A DNA stretch of 64,000 nt from CAWDJT01 sp963828705 (GTDB lineage: Bacteria; Desulfobacterota; Syntrophobacteria; Syntrophobacterales; Syntrophobacteraceae), in assembly GCA_963828705.1 (NCBI GenBank), contig CAWHGA010000013.1:1-64000 (forward strand), written 5' to 3'. The notes beneath the pieces are model-generated. The model was not told the DNA's origin and ran no database searches. It saw only the letters and a list, made by a program, of their open reading frames with translations. Every line of letters starts with the position of its first letter. Position 1 is the first letter of the stretch. The position numbers were made by a program, and so were the translations under genes. This document shows positions 35,888 through 46,078 of this stretch, in pieces.

Positions 35888-38800
35888 TCACACCACTTCT
35901 TCCAGAATCCCCTCCAACTCGGCGAATACCTGCCTGGCACCGAAATGCCGGATGCCGGCAGCACCACTGGGGCAGAACCCGGCGCAACTTCCACAGCCTT
36001 TACAGAGCGCTTCGTTGACCACAGAGACCCGACGGCGTGGGTCGAACTCGATGGCTGAATAGGCGCAAAGCCCGATGCAGGTCTGGCAACCGGCGCACAC
36101 ATCGGGATCGATCCACGAAATGGTCGGCGAGATTTCCACTCGGCCGCGGGTCGCAAGGGCCAACGCTTGACAGGCAGCGCCGGCGGCATGCGAGACTGTG
36201 TCGGGAATGTCTTTCGGTCCCTGGCAGGTACCCGCCAGGTACACCCCGTCGGTAGCTGTGGACATAGGCCCCAGCTTGGGGTGTTCTTCCAGGAAGAAAC
36301 CGTCGCTTCCCTGATTGATACCAAAGATCCGTGACACATCGATCGCGTCCTTGCGAGCTTCCATGGCGGTGCACAGAACCGCCATGTCCACCGGAATGCG
36401 GATGGGTCTGCCCAGCAGGGTATCCTCGCTGACAATGATGAGTTTCCCCTGCTCCTCGGGTTTCATGGCCTGGTCGGTGATCTCCGCCGGTCGGCCGCGA
36501 AAGAAGGTGATCCCTTCCTCCTGGAGCCGGCGGTAAAATTCCTCGTAACCTTTGCCGAAGCAGCGCATATCGATGTAGAAATTGTAGATTTTGGTATCAT
36601 GGCCGACCTTCTCGCGGATCAGATGGCCGTATTTCAAGGCGTACATGCAACACACCCGGGAACAATACTCGTGGTAGTTGACATCGCGGCTACCGACGCA
36701 GTGGATGATGCCCACGCTGCCCGGCGGCTCGCCGTTACGGCACAGGATCTGTCCACCGGTGGGACCGACGGCGTTGTTCATGCGTTCGAATTCAAGCCCC
36801 GTGTAGACATCCGGGAATCGGCCATAGCCGTACTGTTTGAGCGGGCTGGGATCGAGGATGTCAAACCCGGTGGCCAGGATGATGTTGCCCACCTTGACCT
36901 GGATCTCCTCATCCACCATGCTGTGGTCGACAGCCTGCCGCTCGCAGACCCGGACACATTCCTGACATTCGGAACAGACCCCACAGTTGAGACACCGAGC
37001 CGCTTCCCGCAGGCCGTCTTGCTCGGCAAACCCCAATGCCACCTCATCAAAGGAAGACCGCACTTCCGACGCGGCCCGGTGGATGAGATGGGCACGTTTT
37101 TCAGGGCTGATCCCTGCCGGGATTTCCTGCCAGTTGTCCCCAGGCGGCGCCATCTCGGCCAGCTCTTGGGCATAGACCTGGAGGTCTTCGCCGTTTAGGA
37201 ACCGATGGATGGCTTGCGCAGCCTTGTGAGCTGTCGCCACCGCTTCAATCACTGTAGCCGGACCGCTCACCGCATCTCCCCCGGCAAACACCTGGGGCAG
37301 GTTGGTTTGCAGGGTGTGGGGATTGACCGTGAAGGTCCCCATACGCCCAACCTGAAGCCCGACGGCCGGCGCCCAATCGGCTTCGGTTTGCTGCCCGATG
37401 GCGGGAATGACCACATCACAGGGGATGATGAACTCCGACCCGGCAACCGGCATTGGGCGACGACGCCCACTCTCATCGGCAGCCCCGAGTTCGGTCCGAA
37501 TGCATTCAAAGCCCGAGACCCGGCCATCGCTTGCCACCACCCGCGTGGGAGCGGTGAGGTAATGAATGGCGATCCCTTCCGCCAAAGCGCCTTCGATTTC
37601 TTCGGGATAGGCAGGCATTTCCTCTCGACTGCGGCGGTAGACCACGCTGACCTGTTCACAGCCCAGTCGCAGAGCCGTTCGCGCCGCATCAATGGCCACA
37701 TTGCCGCCGCCAACGATGACCACCTGTCGGCCCGGAACTTCCTGTTGGCCCAGATTCACCCGTCGTAGGAATTCCACCGCGTCGACCACCCCGGCAACCT
37801 CGTCGGATCCGGCGACACCAAGCTTCATCCCGCGGTGCGCGCCAAGTGCCAGGAACACCGCCTGGAATCCCTCGCGCGTCAGGTCGTCCAGAGTAAAATC
37901 CGTCCCAAGCCGTTGGCCGGTGCGGGTTTCGATACCCAGACGCAGAATGTTGTTGATCTCCTCATCGAGCACCGCGGGAGGCAGCCGGTAATCCGGGATT
38001 CCCACCCGCAGCATGCCGCCCAATACCGGTAGGGCTTCAAAGATTGTCACTTGATAGCCCATCAGGCGCAGATCGTAGGCCACGGTTAGGCCCGCGGGTC
38101 CGGAACCGATCACCGCGACCTTTTGGGAGCGCTCCTCGATGGTGGGCAACGGCAGCTCGGCCAGATCCACCCGATCGGCGGCAAATCGCTTGAGATCGCG
38201 AATAGCCAGAGCATCGTCGACCTCAGCTCGGCGGCAGCGAGTCTCACAGGGGTGGGGGCAGACTCTCCCCAGCACTCCGGGAAGGGGCAGACGTTCCATG
38301 ATCAGCTGGATGGCTTCAAGATACTTCTGCTGGCCGATAAGCTGCACATAACCCTGGACATTGATTCCGGCCGGGCATGTGGTCACACACGGGGCCCGGT
38401 CCTTCTTGTCGATGGCAAAGGTAATGGGGACCGCCTGGGGGAAAGACCGGTAAATGGCCTTGCGCAATCCCAGGTTTTCATCGAATTCGCTAGGCACTGC
38501 CACCGGACAGACCTCGGCACACAGGCCGCAACCGGTGCAACGGTCCTCTCGCACATAGCGCGCCCGACGGCGAATGGTGGCAGTGTAGTTGCCCACAAAG
38601 CCACTCACGTCCGCCACCTCGCTGTAGGTGTACAGTTTGATGTTGGGTTCCTGACTGACGGCAACAGTTTTGGGCGTGGAAATACAGGCGGCACAGTCCA
38701 GAGTGGGAAAAGTCTTGTCGAACTGGACCATGTGACCGCCGATGGAAGGCTGTTTCTCGACCAGATAGACCTGATGGCCTGCCCTGGAAATGTCCAGGGC

Positions 38801-39268
38801 AGCCTGGATGCCGGCAATACCGGCACCAACCACCAGGACATCGGGATGCACACCCACTTCGCGGGCGCTCAACCGCTGATGGTAGTTGACCCGCTGAATG
38901 GCCGCAGCAGCCAGGGTCTTGGCCTTGTGGGTAGCATCCTCGACGTTTTCGGTCACCCAGGAACAGTGCTCGCGAACACAGGCCATCTGGAATAGGAAGG
39001 GGTTGAGCCCGGCTCGCTGGCAGGCGGACTGAAAGGTCTTTTCGTGCAGCCGCGGCGAACAGGAGGCCACCACCACGCGGTTCAGCCCGAGTTCCCGGAT
39101 ATCCTTTTGAATCATCTCCTGACCTGGGTCGGAACACATGAACTTGTAGTCACGGGCGACCACCACATGTCTCAGGCCCTGAGCGAACCGCACAACCTCG
39201 TCGGTTCGGACCTTGCCCGCGATATTGGTCCCGCAGTGGCAAATGTAGAAACCAATCTTCTTGGACAT
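35888..39268 (-). CDS. hdrA: HdrA-type flavoprotein with inserted GltD-like NAD(P)H oxidoreductase module
   Basis: 1,126 residues, uninterrupted. Residues 1-135 are the HdrA N-terminal domain (MSKKIGFYICHCGTNIAGKV); FAD binding at VLVVGAGIAGIQAALDIS; Cys in TLDCAACIS; ferredoxin motif CTGCGLCAEVCPVAVP. From about 285 to 760 a glutamate-synthase-small-subunit-like (GltD) module is inserted: PCVTTCPAGINVQGYVQLI, VAVIGSGPAGLTVAYDL, VVIVGGGNVAIDAARTAL. HdrA sequence then resumes (GIIHCVGSRDVN, SRVCCMYALKYG) and ends with two [4Fe-4S] motifs (CAGCQTCIGLC, CKGCGSCAGFC). The insert should oxidise or reduce NAD(P)H, coupling it to ferredoxin through bifurcation. First gene of the hdr cluster. Confidence 0.93.
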   Translation of the reverse strand: MSKKIGFYICHCGTNIAGKVRTDEVVRFAQGLRHVVVARDYKFMCSDPGQEMIQKDIRELGLNRVVVASCSPRLHEKTFQSACQRAGLNPFLFQMACVREHCSWVTENVEDATHKAKTLAAAAIQRVNYHQRLSAREVGVHPDVLVVGAGIAGIQAALDISRAGHQVYLVEKQPSIGGHMVQFDKTFPTLDCAACISTPKTVAVSQEPNIKLYTYSEVADVSGFVGNYTATIRRRARYVREDRCTGCGLCAEVCPVAVPSEFDENLGLRKAIYRSFPQAVPITFAIDKKDRAPCVTTCPAGINVQGYVQLIGQQKYLEAIQLIMERLPLPGVLGRVCPHPCETRCRRAEVDDALAIRDLKRFAADRVDLAELPLPTIEERSQKVAVIGSGPAGLTVAYDLRLMGYQVTIFEALPVLGGMLRVGIPDYRLPPAVLDEEINNILRLGIETRTGQRLGTDFTLDDLTREGFQAVFLALGAHRGMKLGVAGSDEVAGVVDAVEFLRRVNLGQQEVPGRQVVIVGGGNVAIDAARTALRLGCEQVSVVYRRSREEMPAYPEEIEGALAEGIAIHYLTAPTRVVASDGRVSGFECIRTELGAADESGRRRPMPVAGSEFIIPCDVVIPAIGQQTEADWAPAVGLQVGRMGTFTVNPHTLQTNLPQVFAGGDAVSGPATVIEAVATAHKAAQAIHRFLNGEDLQVYAQELAEMAPPGDNWQEIPAGISPEKRAHLIHRAASEVRSSFDEVALGFAEQDGLREAARCLNCGVCSECQECVRVCERQAVDHSMVDEEIQVKVGNIILATGFDILDPSPLKQYGYGRFPDVYTGLEFERMNNAVGPTGGQILCRNGEPPGSVGIIHCVGSRDVNYHEYCSRVCCMYALKYGHLIREKVGHDTKIYNFYIDMRCFGKGYEEFYRRLQEEGITFFRGRPAEITDQAMKPEEQGKLIIVSEDTLLGRPIRIPVDMAVLCTAMEARKDAIDVSRIFGINQGSDGFFLEEHPKLGPMSTATDGVYLAGTCQGPKDIPDTVSHAAGAACQALALATRGRVEISPTISWIDPDVCAGCQTCIGLCAYSAIEFDPRRRVSVVNEALCKGCGSCAGFCPSGAAGIRHFGARQVFAELEGILEEVV

Positions 39269-40111
39269 ACGGGAACCTCACAGCAATGGGGTTGGCAAAT
39301 CATTGGGACATGCCCCATGACAGCGCCGGTGGGGGGAGTACCGACTCATGCAGCAATGGGAAAACTTAAGCTACTTCTAGATCACGCAGGGTGCCGGCAT
39401 CTAGAACTCAGCGTAAACGACCAACACAGCGTCGATTAACGCTTACACTCTATTCTATTCCATCAAACATGGTCGATGCAAGCTTCAAGTTTGCTTAACA
39501 CCTACGAGTCAGCATAGTTGACTAAACACAAGGGTGTCACCCGATATCCCCCGGCGGTATTATCCTGCTGCGACCCGGCGGAGGTTCACGGTATCCTACA
39601 CTACTTATGATTCCAGAAACGCGTAGAGGGGAGCCCGAATGCCTGCCTCTTCAGGGCTCCGGGGCTTTCAACGATCATGCCACAATGCCTAACTGGTTGA
39701 ACTCATAAATTTTAATCGTGCCATGAACCAAATGGTATGTCATCGCAGCGATGCTACCCGTAGAAACGGGAACAAGATGAATCCTCCATGGTCGTTGGTG
39801 GAAACCGAATGCACCCACATTTCGGCTCCTGCAGAACCAATGGTTGCCGCTCGGCAGCCGACACCTTCATGGGGCGCCGAGTATCACCGGAAAAGATCGA
39901 GGATACCGGATGCTGGTCTGTTTCTTGAATTATGAGGGCATCGACGAGGAAATCCTTACGAGCTTGAGGCAGAAAAAACCCTAGCTTTTCTGCCTGCACA
40001 GGCTGGTACTGATCGTTCCTTATTGATTTGGCTAGGCCCAATTTTTGGAAACAGGCTTTCCTCCAGACTCGTTCGCCACCATCAATCTGCTGCAAGCCTT
40101 CTAAGGTGAGA
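39269..40111. other. Gap without recognisable genes
   Basis: 843 bases of mixed, partly A+T-richer sequence between two divergent genes. It must contain the promoters of the hdr operon (minus) and of the kinase at 40112 (plus). I found no convincing -35/-10 pair, no strong hairpin and no open frame with family resemblance. Confidence 0.6.
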
Positions 40112-42395
40112 ATGATGATACTGCAGAAGATCCCGTATCTACGACAAAGCCTGACCTTGCAGCTCATTGCCTGGGTCGGGTCCATACTCCTAGGGACCAT
40201 CTCGATCTGGGCCTTCGCCAATATCAAGTACCATGAACGAAATGAGATCGGTCACATGATTGAGGAAACCGACAGGCTGGGCACCACCATCAGGTTGGGG
40301 CTACACTATGCCATGATGATCAACTCCAGGGATGACATCAACCAAATTATCAACAACATCGGGCGGCAGCAGGAGATCAGAAACATCCGCGTCTTCAATA
40401 AAGCTGGAGAAATCAAATTCTCCAGTGTTTTGGAAGAGGTCGAAAAGACCACGGATATCAGAGCGGAGGCATGCATCATCTGCCATAGGGCAGATCCGCC
40501 ATTGGAAACCGTCCCCATGATGACGCGAACCCGCATGGTTAATACTCAGCAGCACGACCGACAGCTCGGGATCATCAGTCCGATTTACAATGAGCCGGGC
40601 TGTTCCGAGGCCTCTTGTCATTACCATCCTCGCGACAAGAAGGTCTTGGGAGCCCTTGATGTGGTGGTATCTTTGAACAAAATGGACATAGAAATTGTTT
40701 CTCACGAGAAAGAGATGATCGCACTAGCCTTTTTCATTTTTATCGTGATTGCAGCCATCATAAGTGCCTTCTTCTTCAACTTTGTAAATCGACCGATAAA
40801 AAACTTGATAACAGCCACACGCCATATTGGTCAAGGTAACTATCGACATATGATAGACGTTAATCGGGATGATGAAATTGGACAGTTGGCTAATGCTGTG
40901 CATCATATGGGTGAAGAAATAAAGAAAAATCACGAAGAACTCAACAGACAAAAGTATGAATATCAAAATCTGTTTGAACAGGTCCCGTGTTATATAACGG
41001 TTCAGGACAGAGATCTGAAGATCATAACATACAACCAGGAAACCGCACGGCAATTCAGGCCAAAACCGGGAGACTACTGTTATAGCGCCTACAAGGGTCG
41101 AACCGAACGATGCGAAGTGTGTCCCGTCGCCCAGACTTTTGCAGATGGTAGCTGTCACGGTGGGCGAAGAGCGGGTTATCAACCACGACGGGACGGAAAC
41201 CCATTTGTTTGTCCGAACCACACCCGTCAGGCAATCTTCTCAAGAGATTACGGCGGTTATGGAGATCAGTCTGGACATCACCGAATCGAAAAGACTCGAA
41301 AAGGAGATCAGAAAGTCGGAACAGAAGTACCAGACGATCTTTAATAACATCCCCAATGCAGTATTCGTCGTCGATGCTCACACCATGGAAATCCTCGACT
41401 GCAACGAGAGCGCATCGACAGTGTATGGATTCGACAAAGCGGAACTCATCGCCCACCCATTTTCGAGTCTCTTTGAAGCAAGCCAACGAGACAATTATTC
41501 CAGGCGGCTAAGGACAGCAGCAACATTGACCCAGGTGAGGCAGCTGACCAAAGCCGGGCAGACCATCTTTGTTAACATGCATACCTCTCCATCGGAATAT
41601 CTCGGTCGAGAAGCTTACCTGGTGGTGGCAAGCGATATCACCCAAAGGCTCTCGGCCGAACAGCAATTGATTCAGGCCAGCAAAATGGCAACGCTGGGAG
41701 AGATGTCCGCCGGGGTTGCGCATGAACTCAATCAGCCGCTGGCGGTCATCAAAACCGCCAGCACTTACCTGCTGAAGAAAGCCAGGAAACGAGAACCCAT
41801 TGATGACGGCATCCTCCAGACCATGGCCGAAGAAATCGACAGCCACGTCAACCGGGCCGCAAAGATCATCAACCATTTGAGGGAATTCGGACGGAAGTCG
41901 GATGTTCGCAAGGAACCAGTGCAAGTCAACGACGCCATGTTCAAGGCATCCGATATGTTCCATCAGCAATTGAAGCTGAAGCAGATCAATGTAGTCATGG
42001 AGCTGCAAGAGGATTTACCTCTGGTCCTAGCCGATGTGAACCGCCTGGAACAGGTCTTCATCAACCTGCTCATCAATGCCAGAGATGCCATTGAAGAGAA
42101 GCAGGAACAAAGCGCTGACAAAGCTATGAAGAAAGAGATCCAACTAAGAAGCTACACTGACGGAGATAGGGTTACGGTGGAAATCGTGGATTCGGGGATA
42201 GGTATTCGTGATCACATCAGAGACAGGATCTTTGAGCCCTTCTTCACGACCAAGAAAATCGGTCAGGGCACAGGACTTGGCCTTTCCATCAGCTATGGAA
42301 TCGTGCAGGACTATGACGGGATCATTAAGGTGGTAAGCGGCGACAATGAGGGTTCAAAATTCACCATTCAGTTCCCGGCTGTTGCCGGCGCGTGA
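40112..42395 (+). CDS. Sensor histidine kinase with diheme c-type periplasmic domain, one frameshift
   Basis: About 760 residues after joining frames near 41150-41180. ATG 40112 follows AAGGTGAG and matches the start of its paralogue at 52348. Helix 1 (LIAWVGSILLGTISIWAFA), a periplasmic domain with CIICH (CXXCH) and CSEASCH (CX4CH), helix 2 (FFIFIVIAAIISAFFFNFV), HAMP, PAS 1 with a Cys cluster (CEVCP), PAS 2 (YQTIFNNIPNAVFVVDAH), HisKA (GVAHELNQPLAVIKTAS) and HATPase. Covalent haem c in the periplasm would sense redox state or a haem ligand. Only the PAS 1 region is broken, so the kinase is probably real. Confidence 0.85.
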
Positions 42396-42406
42396 CTGGA
42401 GAGGGG

Positions 42407-43046
42407 ATGCATAGAGAAGCTTCCGGACTGGCCATACCCGTGTTTCGCTCCCGAGTAGCACCGGTGCTCAATTGGTGTTCCAAGATGCTCATCTTGGGAG
42501 AAAGCGCTGCGACCTGTGCGGCTCGGCCAGGAAATGCTACTATTGAACATGAGCGCCTTCGACCGGCTGCGCATCCTTAGAGACGAAGGGATCTGCACAC
42601 TGATCTGCGGGGCTTTGAGTCCCGACTTACTAAGCTATGGCGAACATCTTGGTTTACGCATCATCTGCGGGGTAGCGGGTGACGTTGACGAAGTGCTGCG
42701 GGCCTACCACACACAGCAATTGGATCAGCCGCGCTTCTGGCTGCCCGGTTGTACCGGGCAACGCAACTACCGTAGAAACTGTCTGCGAGCCGTTGATGAT
42801 GGCTTCACCCATGGTATGAAATCGGCCAAGACGGGTGGCGAGGGCCACATCCAAGTGGGCACCGAAGGGGTGCCATCCCAGAAACCGGGACCGGGCGCCG
42901 AAAAAAGCCGCACGGGGCGCATACGGGGCGGTCTCGGTGGTTTCTGCATCTGTCCTCAATGCGGCATGAAAATTCGTCATGAACGAGGCATTCCCTGTGC
43001 ACAAATCTACTGCCCCCAGTGTGACCTGCCTATGGCCAGGCCATAA
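42407..43046 (+). CDS. NifX/NifB-type (dinitrogenase Fe-Mo cofactor) domain protein with C-terminal zinc ribbon, one frameshift
   Basis: ATG 42407 follows GAGAGGGG, 12 bases after the kinase stop. It reads MHREASGLAIPVFRSRVAPV before a frame change near 42510; the rest contains RLRILRDEGICTLICGALSP and LRIICGVAGDVDEVLRAY, typical of the small NifX-like cofactor-carrier fold. A Gly/Lys-rich linker then leads to a four-Cys ribbon, CICPQCGMKI...CPQCDLPM. About 212 residues. Many such proteins in sulfate reducers are unrelated to nitrogenase and sit near MinD-like ATPases. The same ribbon is found in the protein at 43779. Role unknown. Confidence 0.75.
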
Positions 43047-43461
43047 CAGTGCTTGCAATGTCTTCCGGCAGCCTCAAGGAACAGATTGAATCCCAAGGGG
43101 ACACCCCTCCGGGTGCAGATTGTTCCCTTCCATAGTCAGCCGGTCATCGGCTGCAGCTTCCCGATCTCCCGCTACGATGGCCATTGCTGCCAGTCTTCCC
43201 GCCGATCAAAAAGCCTGCGCCGATTTCGGCCATCCCGATTCGCTGCCCACCAATCTCCCCAACCAGCACCACTCGTGAGGGTGCATCCAAGTTCCCCTGC
43301 ACCCATGCCAGATCCCGTTAACGCTACCGTCGTAGTCATTGAGAAGTGTTTGTCCGCAGGTCAAAAGCGGAATCGAAGCCAACCTGGTACGACCTTTGCT
43401 GTCTTAACGGGCACAAAACAGGATTCTTTCGTTGTCAACAGCTGGAAAAGGGAGAGTGCTC
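43047..43461. other. Gap without recognisable genes
   Basis: 415 bases. Open frames cross it but have no family resemblance and biased composition (Ser/Pro/Arg). GGAAAAGGGAGAG at its right end serves as ribosome-binding site for the next gene. Confidence 0.5.
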
Positions 43462-43695
43462 ATGCAAAGACGAGTTGGGATGCTGGACAGAGTTGCCGGT
43501 TTGCTGGTTGGTTTCGCCTTCATAATCATCGGGATGTTGTTGTTACTGTTAGGCCTCACCTTTCTTCCAGTCCTCGGTATCATCATGGCTCTGCCGGTGA
43601 TGCGGATGTCAGTTTTTTTCCTAATCCCTGAAGCGTCCTCGGATGCGGCCGAAGAGTGCGTTTACCGTCTGCCTTACATGGCCAAGGCCGCATAG
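43462..43695 (+). CDS. Small two-helix membrane protein, paralogue of 21679-21918
   Basis: A 77-residue protein from ATG 43462, preceded by AAAAGGGAGAG. It begins MQRRVGMLDRVAGLLVGF and shares the pattern DR.AG.(V)10..IG....LG.TFLPV.GI..ALPVM with the protein at 21679-21918. Two hydrophobic helices occupy residues about 10-50; the tail is polar. Both paralogues occur next to regulatory or signalling genes but share no obvious neighbour. Function unknown. Confidence 0.75.
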   Translation: MQRRVGMLDRVAGLLVGFAFIIIGMLLLLLGLTFLPVLGIIMALPVMRMSVFFLIPEASSDAAEECVYRLPYMAKAA

Positions 43696-43778
43696 GTGGA
43701 CGTGTACTAAGGGGAAGTGAATGCCATGAGTGATTCCATGCAACATTCAAAATGGGTCGGAATGACCGGAGGTGCATC

Positions 43779-44015
43779 ATGCCAGACACAAGAGGACAGG
43801 GAAGCGGTGGCCAGAAGGGAAAAGGCAGAGGTGGAAAAGCGGGCGGAAGCGGCAGCGCTGCCGGGATAGGTGGTCGTCGGGGTGGTCCCGGCGGTTCATG
43901 CGTCTGTCCCTCATGCGGCCAGAAGGAACCTCACCTGCGCGGCACCCCATGCATAGACATGCACTGCTCCAAGTGCGGTCAAGCCATGGTGCGAGAAGCA
44001 ACCTCAGGCCAGTAG
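43779..44015 (+). CDS. Gly/Lys-rich protein with C-terminal zinc ribbon
   Basis: A 78-residue protein from ATG 43779 with CCGGAGG upstream. Residues 1-40 are almost entirely Gly, Lys, Arg, Ser (GGQKGKGRGGKAGGSGSAAG) and are probably disordered. The rest is a four-Cys ribbon, CVCPSCGQKE...CSKCGQAM, which lines up with the C-terminus of the NifX-like protein 0.7 kb upstream, including the intervening LRGTPC/HERGIPC. It may be a free-standing version of that metal-binding tail. No enzymatic function can be assigned. Confidence 0.75.
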   Translation: MPDTRGQGSGGQKGKGRGGKAGGSGSAAGIGGRRGGPGGSCVCPSCGQKEPHLRGTPCIDMHCSKCGQAMVREATSGQ

Positions 44016-44043
44016 TCAGGTACAGGTTGGCGGATTGTTGCCA

Positions 44044-44156
44044 GTGATCATCGCCATTGCCAGCGGCAAAGGAGGGGCGGGAAGGACCACCTTTGCCGTC
44101 AACTTTGCCACCGCGCTGAACAAACCTCTTTGATCCTGGATTGCACCGTCGAAGAA
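44044..44156 (+). pseudogene. Truncated MinD/NBP35-like ATPase remnant
   Basis: GTG 44044 reads VIIAIASGKGGAGRTTFAVN followed by FATALNKPL and a stop at 44131. The next frame continues SLILDCTVEES before another stop. This is the deviant Walker A start of MinD/Mrp-type ATPases, whose next conserved block is LLDCDVEEPN. The expected 250 residues are missing and the Walker Lys is Arg (GAGRTT). These ATPases commonly sit beside NifX-like and zinc-ribbon proteins in sulfate reducers, which fits the neighbours. The remainder of the gap to 44622 shows nothing further. Confidence 0.7.
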
Positions 44157-44622
44157 TCGTAACCGTTTCGAAATTGCTTAATCCTAAAGCAGGAATCCAA
44201 GAGCCTCTCGAAAACTATGTCGGTTTATGATTCGACACCTCACCACGAACGGAAATACAGTCACGGTGCGGATGCAGCAGTGCTGTTTGGCCTGAGCATC
44301 GAGGGGTGTCAAAGGAATTCCGCCGAGGCCCCGAAGATAACTGTATTTCCTTTGTTAACTTGCGTTGTAATAATCAGAGCTACGGTTGGCACGGTATGAA
44401 AGATCAGGGAAGAATAGAGAGTTCATCCGTGGGTATCGGTGGCCATTGAACGGTTAGGCTGTGGTAACCGGGCCCTGCATTCCCAAGCCTTTCAAGTTCT
44501 TTCCGTGGCCGCCATCACGGTGTATCGTAACCAAAGCGCCTGCGGTGCGCGAAGCCCTGAAGCAGAATCCATACCAGCCGGCTGGTCCCGACCAAATCTG
44601 CCAAATTGGAAGGACACTGGAT

Positions 44623-45201
44623 ATGAACCAAGCAAACCAATCATGCGCCTGTAGCCAAGTCAACCCTGAGGATAGGGACCTGGCCGAGGTGGTCCGCTTC
44701 CATGGGCACATGTGCCCGGGGTTGGCCATCGGTTACCGGGCTGCCAGGATCGTCATGGAACGGCTTGGATCCGTGCGGGCCGAAGATGAGGAACTGGTCG
44801 CCATCGTCGAAAACGATTCTTGCTCCGTGGATGCGGTGCAGTGGGTCACGGGCTGTACCTTCGGCAAGGGGAATTTCCTTTTCCAGGATCACGGCAAACA
44901 GGTCTTTACCGTGGCGCTGCGGCCCAGCGGGAGGGCGGTGCGGGTGGCGCTCAAGCGCCGGGAACTGCGCCAAGGAGAACCACCCCATCAGGACCGGGAT
45001 GCCAGGACCCGATGGTTACTCACCGCTCCTGAGGAAGCGCTGTTCCACGTCGAGGAGACCACCCTGATCCTGCCGGACCTGGCCCAGATTAGAGACTCCG
45101 TAGTCTGCGACCGATGCGGCGAAGAGGCTATGGTCACCCGCACGGCGCATCTCGGGTCGCGGACGCTCTGTATCCCCTGTTCGAAAGTGGCGGAAAAGTA
45201 A
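44623..45201 (+). CDS. FmdE-family protein with C-terminal zinc finger
   Basis: A 192-residue protein from ATG 44623 with GGAAGG upstream; the frame is open to 44461. FHGHMCPGLAIGYRAARIVM is the hallmark N-terminal motif of FmdE (molybdenum formylmethanofuran dehydrogenase subunit E) family proteins, and SCSVDAVQWVTGCTFGKGN is the second conserved block. The C-terminus has a four-Cys zinc finger (VVCDRCGEEAM, LCIPC). Outside methanogens these proteins are common in Mo/W-using anaerobes, often near formate dehydrogenase or cofactor genes, with unproven roles. It stands alone here, 150 bases from the thioesterase gene. Confidence 0.88.
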   Translation: MNQANQSCACSQVNPEDRDLAEVVRFHGHMCPGLAIGYRAARIVMERLGSVRAEDEELVAIVENDSCSVDAVQWVTGCTFGKGNFLFQDHGKQVFTVALRPSGRAVRVALKRRELRQGEPPHQDRDARTRWLLTAPEEALFHVEETTLILPDLAQIRDSVVCDRCGEEAMVTRTAHLGSRTLCIPCSKVAEK

Positions 45202-45357
45202 GATCCCACTGAAGTTGATCAGGGTTATCCTGCTGTCAGCGCTTTCCACCTTTAGAATCGAAGGAACCATCCATGTGCCTTGGCCGATCGTGGGATCGGA
45301 AAAGACCGTTATCTCTGATGGTATTCGTCAATTTCTTGTATGGGAGGGCCAAAGACC

Positions 45358-45810
45358 ATGACCGAATCGAGAGTCACCAATCAGCAGCCGTCGTTGGAAA
45401 TCCCCATTACCATTCGTTTTGGGGATACCGACCCCTATGGGGTGGTCTACTTCGCCTCTTATTTTCGTTACTGCCATCATGGCATTGAGGAATTCCTTCG
45501 ACATCTCGGGCTTCCACCGGCCACCATGTTCCGCAACCAAGAACAGGGTTTTGGTCTCCCCATCGTGGGCGCGACCTGTGATTTCCATCGGCCAGTAAAG
45601 TATGGTGAGGAGATCCTTCTATCAGTATCAATCCTCAAAATGGGCAACAAGTCCTTGACCTTCGGGTTTCGGTTCCGCCGTCCGGGTACCGATGAGGTAG
45701 TCGCACAAGGGCAAGCGAGCCTGGTGTCAATCGGACCCGACTGGCGCTCACAGGCTCTTCCTGATCGGCTGCGTGAGGCAATAAGTCCTTTTCTCGTGAC
45801 AACGGCTTGA
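45358..45810 (+). CDS. Acyl-CoA thioesterase (4HBT hotdog family)
   Basis: A 150-residue hotdog-fold protein. ATG 45358 lies nine bases after GGGAGGG; the frame is open to 45340. The signature RFGDTDPYGVVYFASYFRYC contains the catalytic Asp of 4-hydroxybenzoyl-CoA-type and YbgC-type thioesterases, with His replaced by Val at the usual G-H-V. GATCDFHRPVKYGEEILLSV and SLTFGFRFRR follow as expected. It hydrolyses an acyl-CoA in the cytoplasm; the acyl group is unknown but aromatic or short-chain substrates are common for the family. Confidence 0.88.
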   Translation: MTESRVTNQQPSLEIPITIRFGDTDPYGVVYFASYFRYCHHGIEEFLRHLGLPPATMFRNQEQGFGLPIVGATCDFHRPVKYGEEILLSVSILKMGNKSLTFGFRFRRPGTDEVVAQGQASLVSIGPDWRSQALPDRLREAISPFLVTTA

Positions 45811-46078
45811 TTCGTAGTGGAATATGGGATACTGATAGGATCATCAACTGAAAATCTGATCCGGGGAACCAATCGATCCGGCTTCCGGGAAATATAGTCC
45901 CCGTGACCCGGTTGGTCGAGATTGAGGGAGCCTGCTCGGCACCTGAAGTGAATGCCCTTTTCGAGAGCCTTGCGGAAAACCTAAGATCCTGTCTCCCCGG
46001 TGGTTCTTAGGCAACGTGCGCACGCATCAGGAGCCTCAACCAAGGGAGCCGTTGAAGAGAGACGAAACCCAGACCCCC

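Noticed and set aside
38123..38995. 290-codon open frame antisense to the GltD-containing hdrA
   Set aside because: It mirrors codon usage of the hdrA gene and has no family resemblance.
39754..40227. 157-codon minus-strand open frame in the gap and start of the diheme kinase gene
   Set aside because: No ribosome-binding site at good spacing and no recognisable motif; half of it is antisense to a strongly supported gene.
43053..43631. 192-codon plus-strand open frame before the small membrane protein
   Set aside because: Biased Ser/Pro/Arg composition, no start signal and a different frame from the membrane protein it overlaps.
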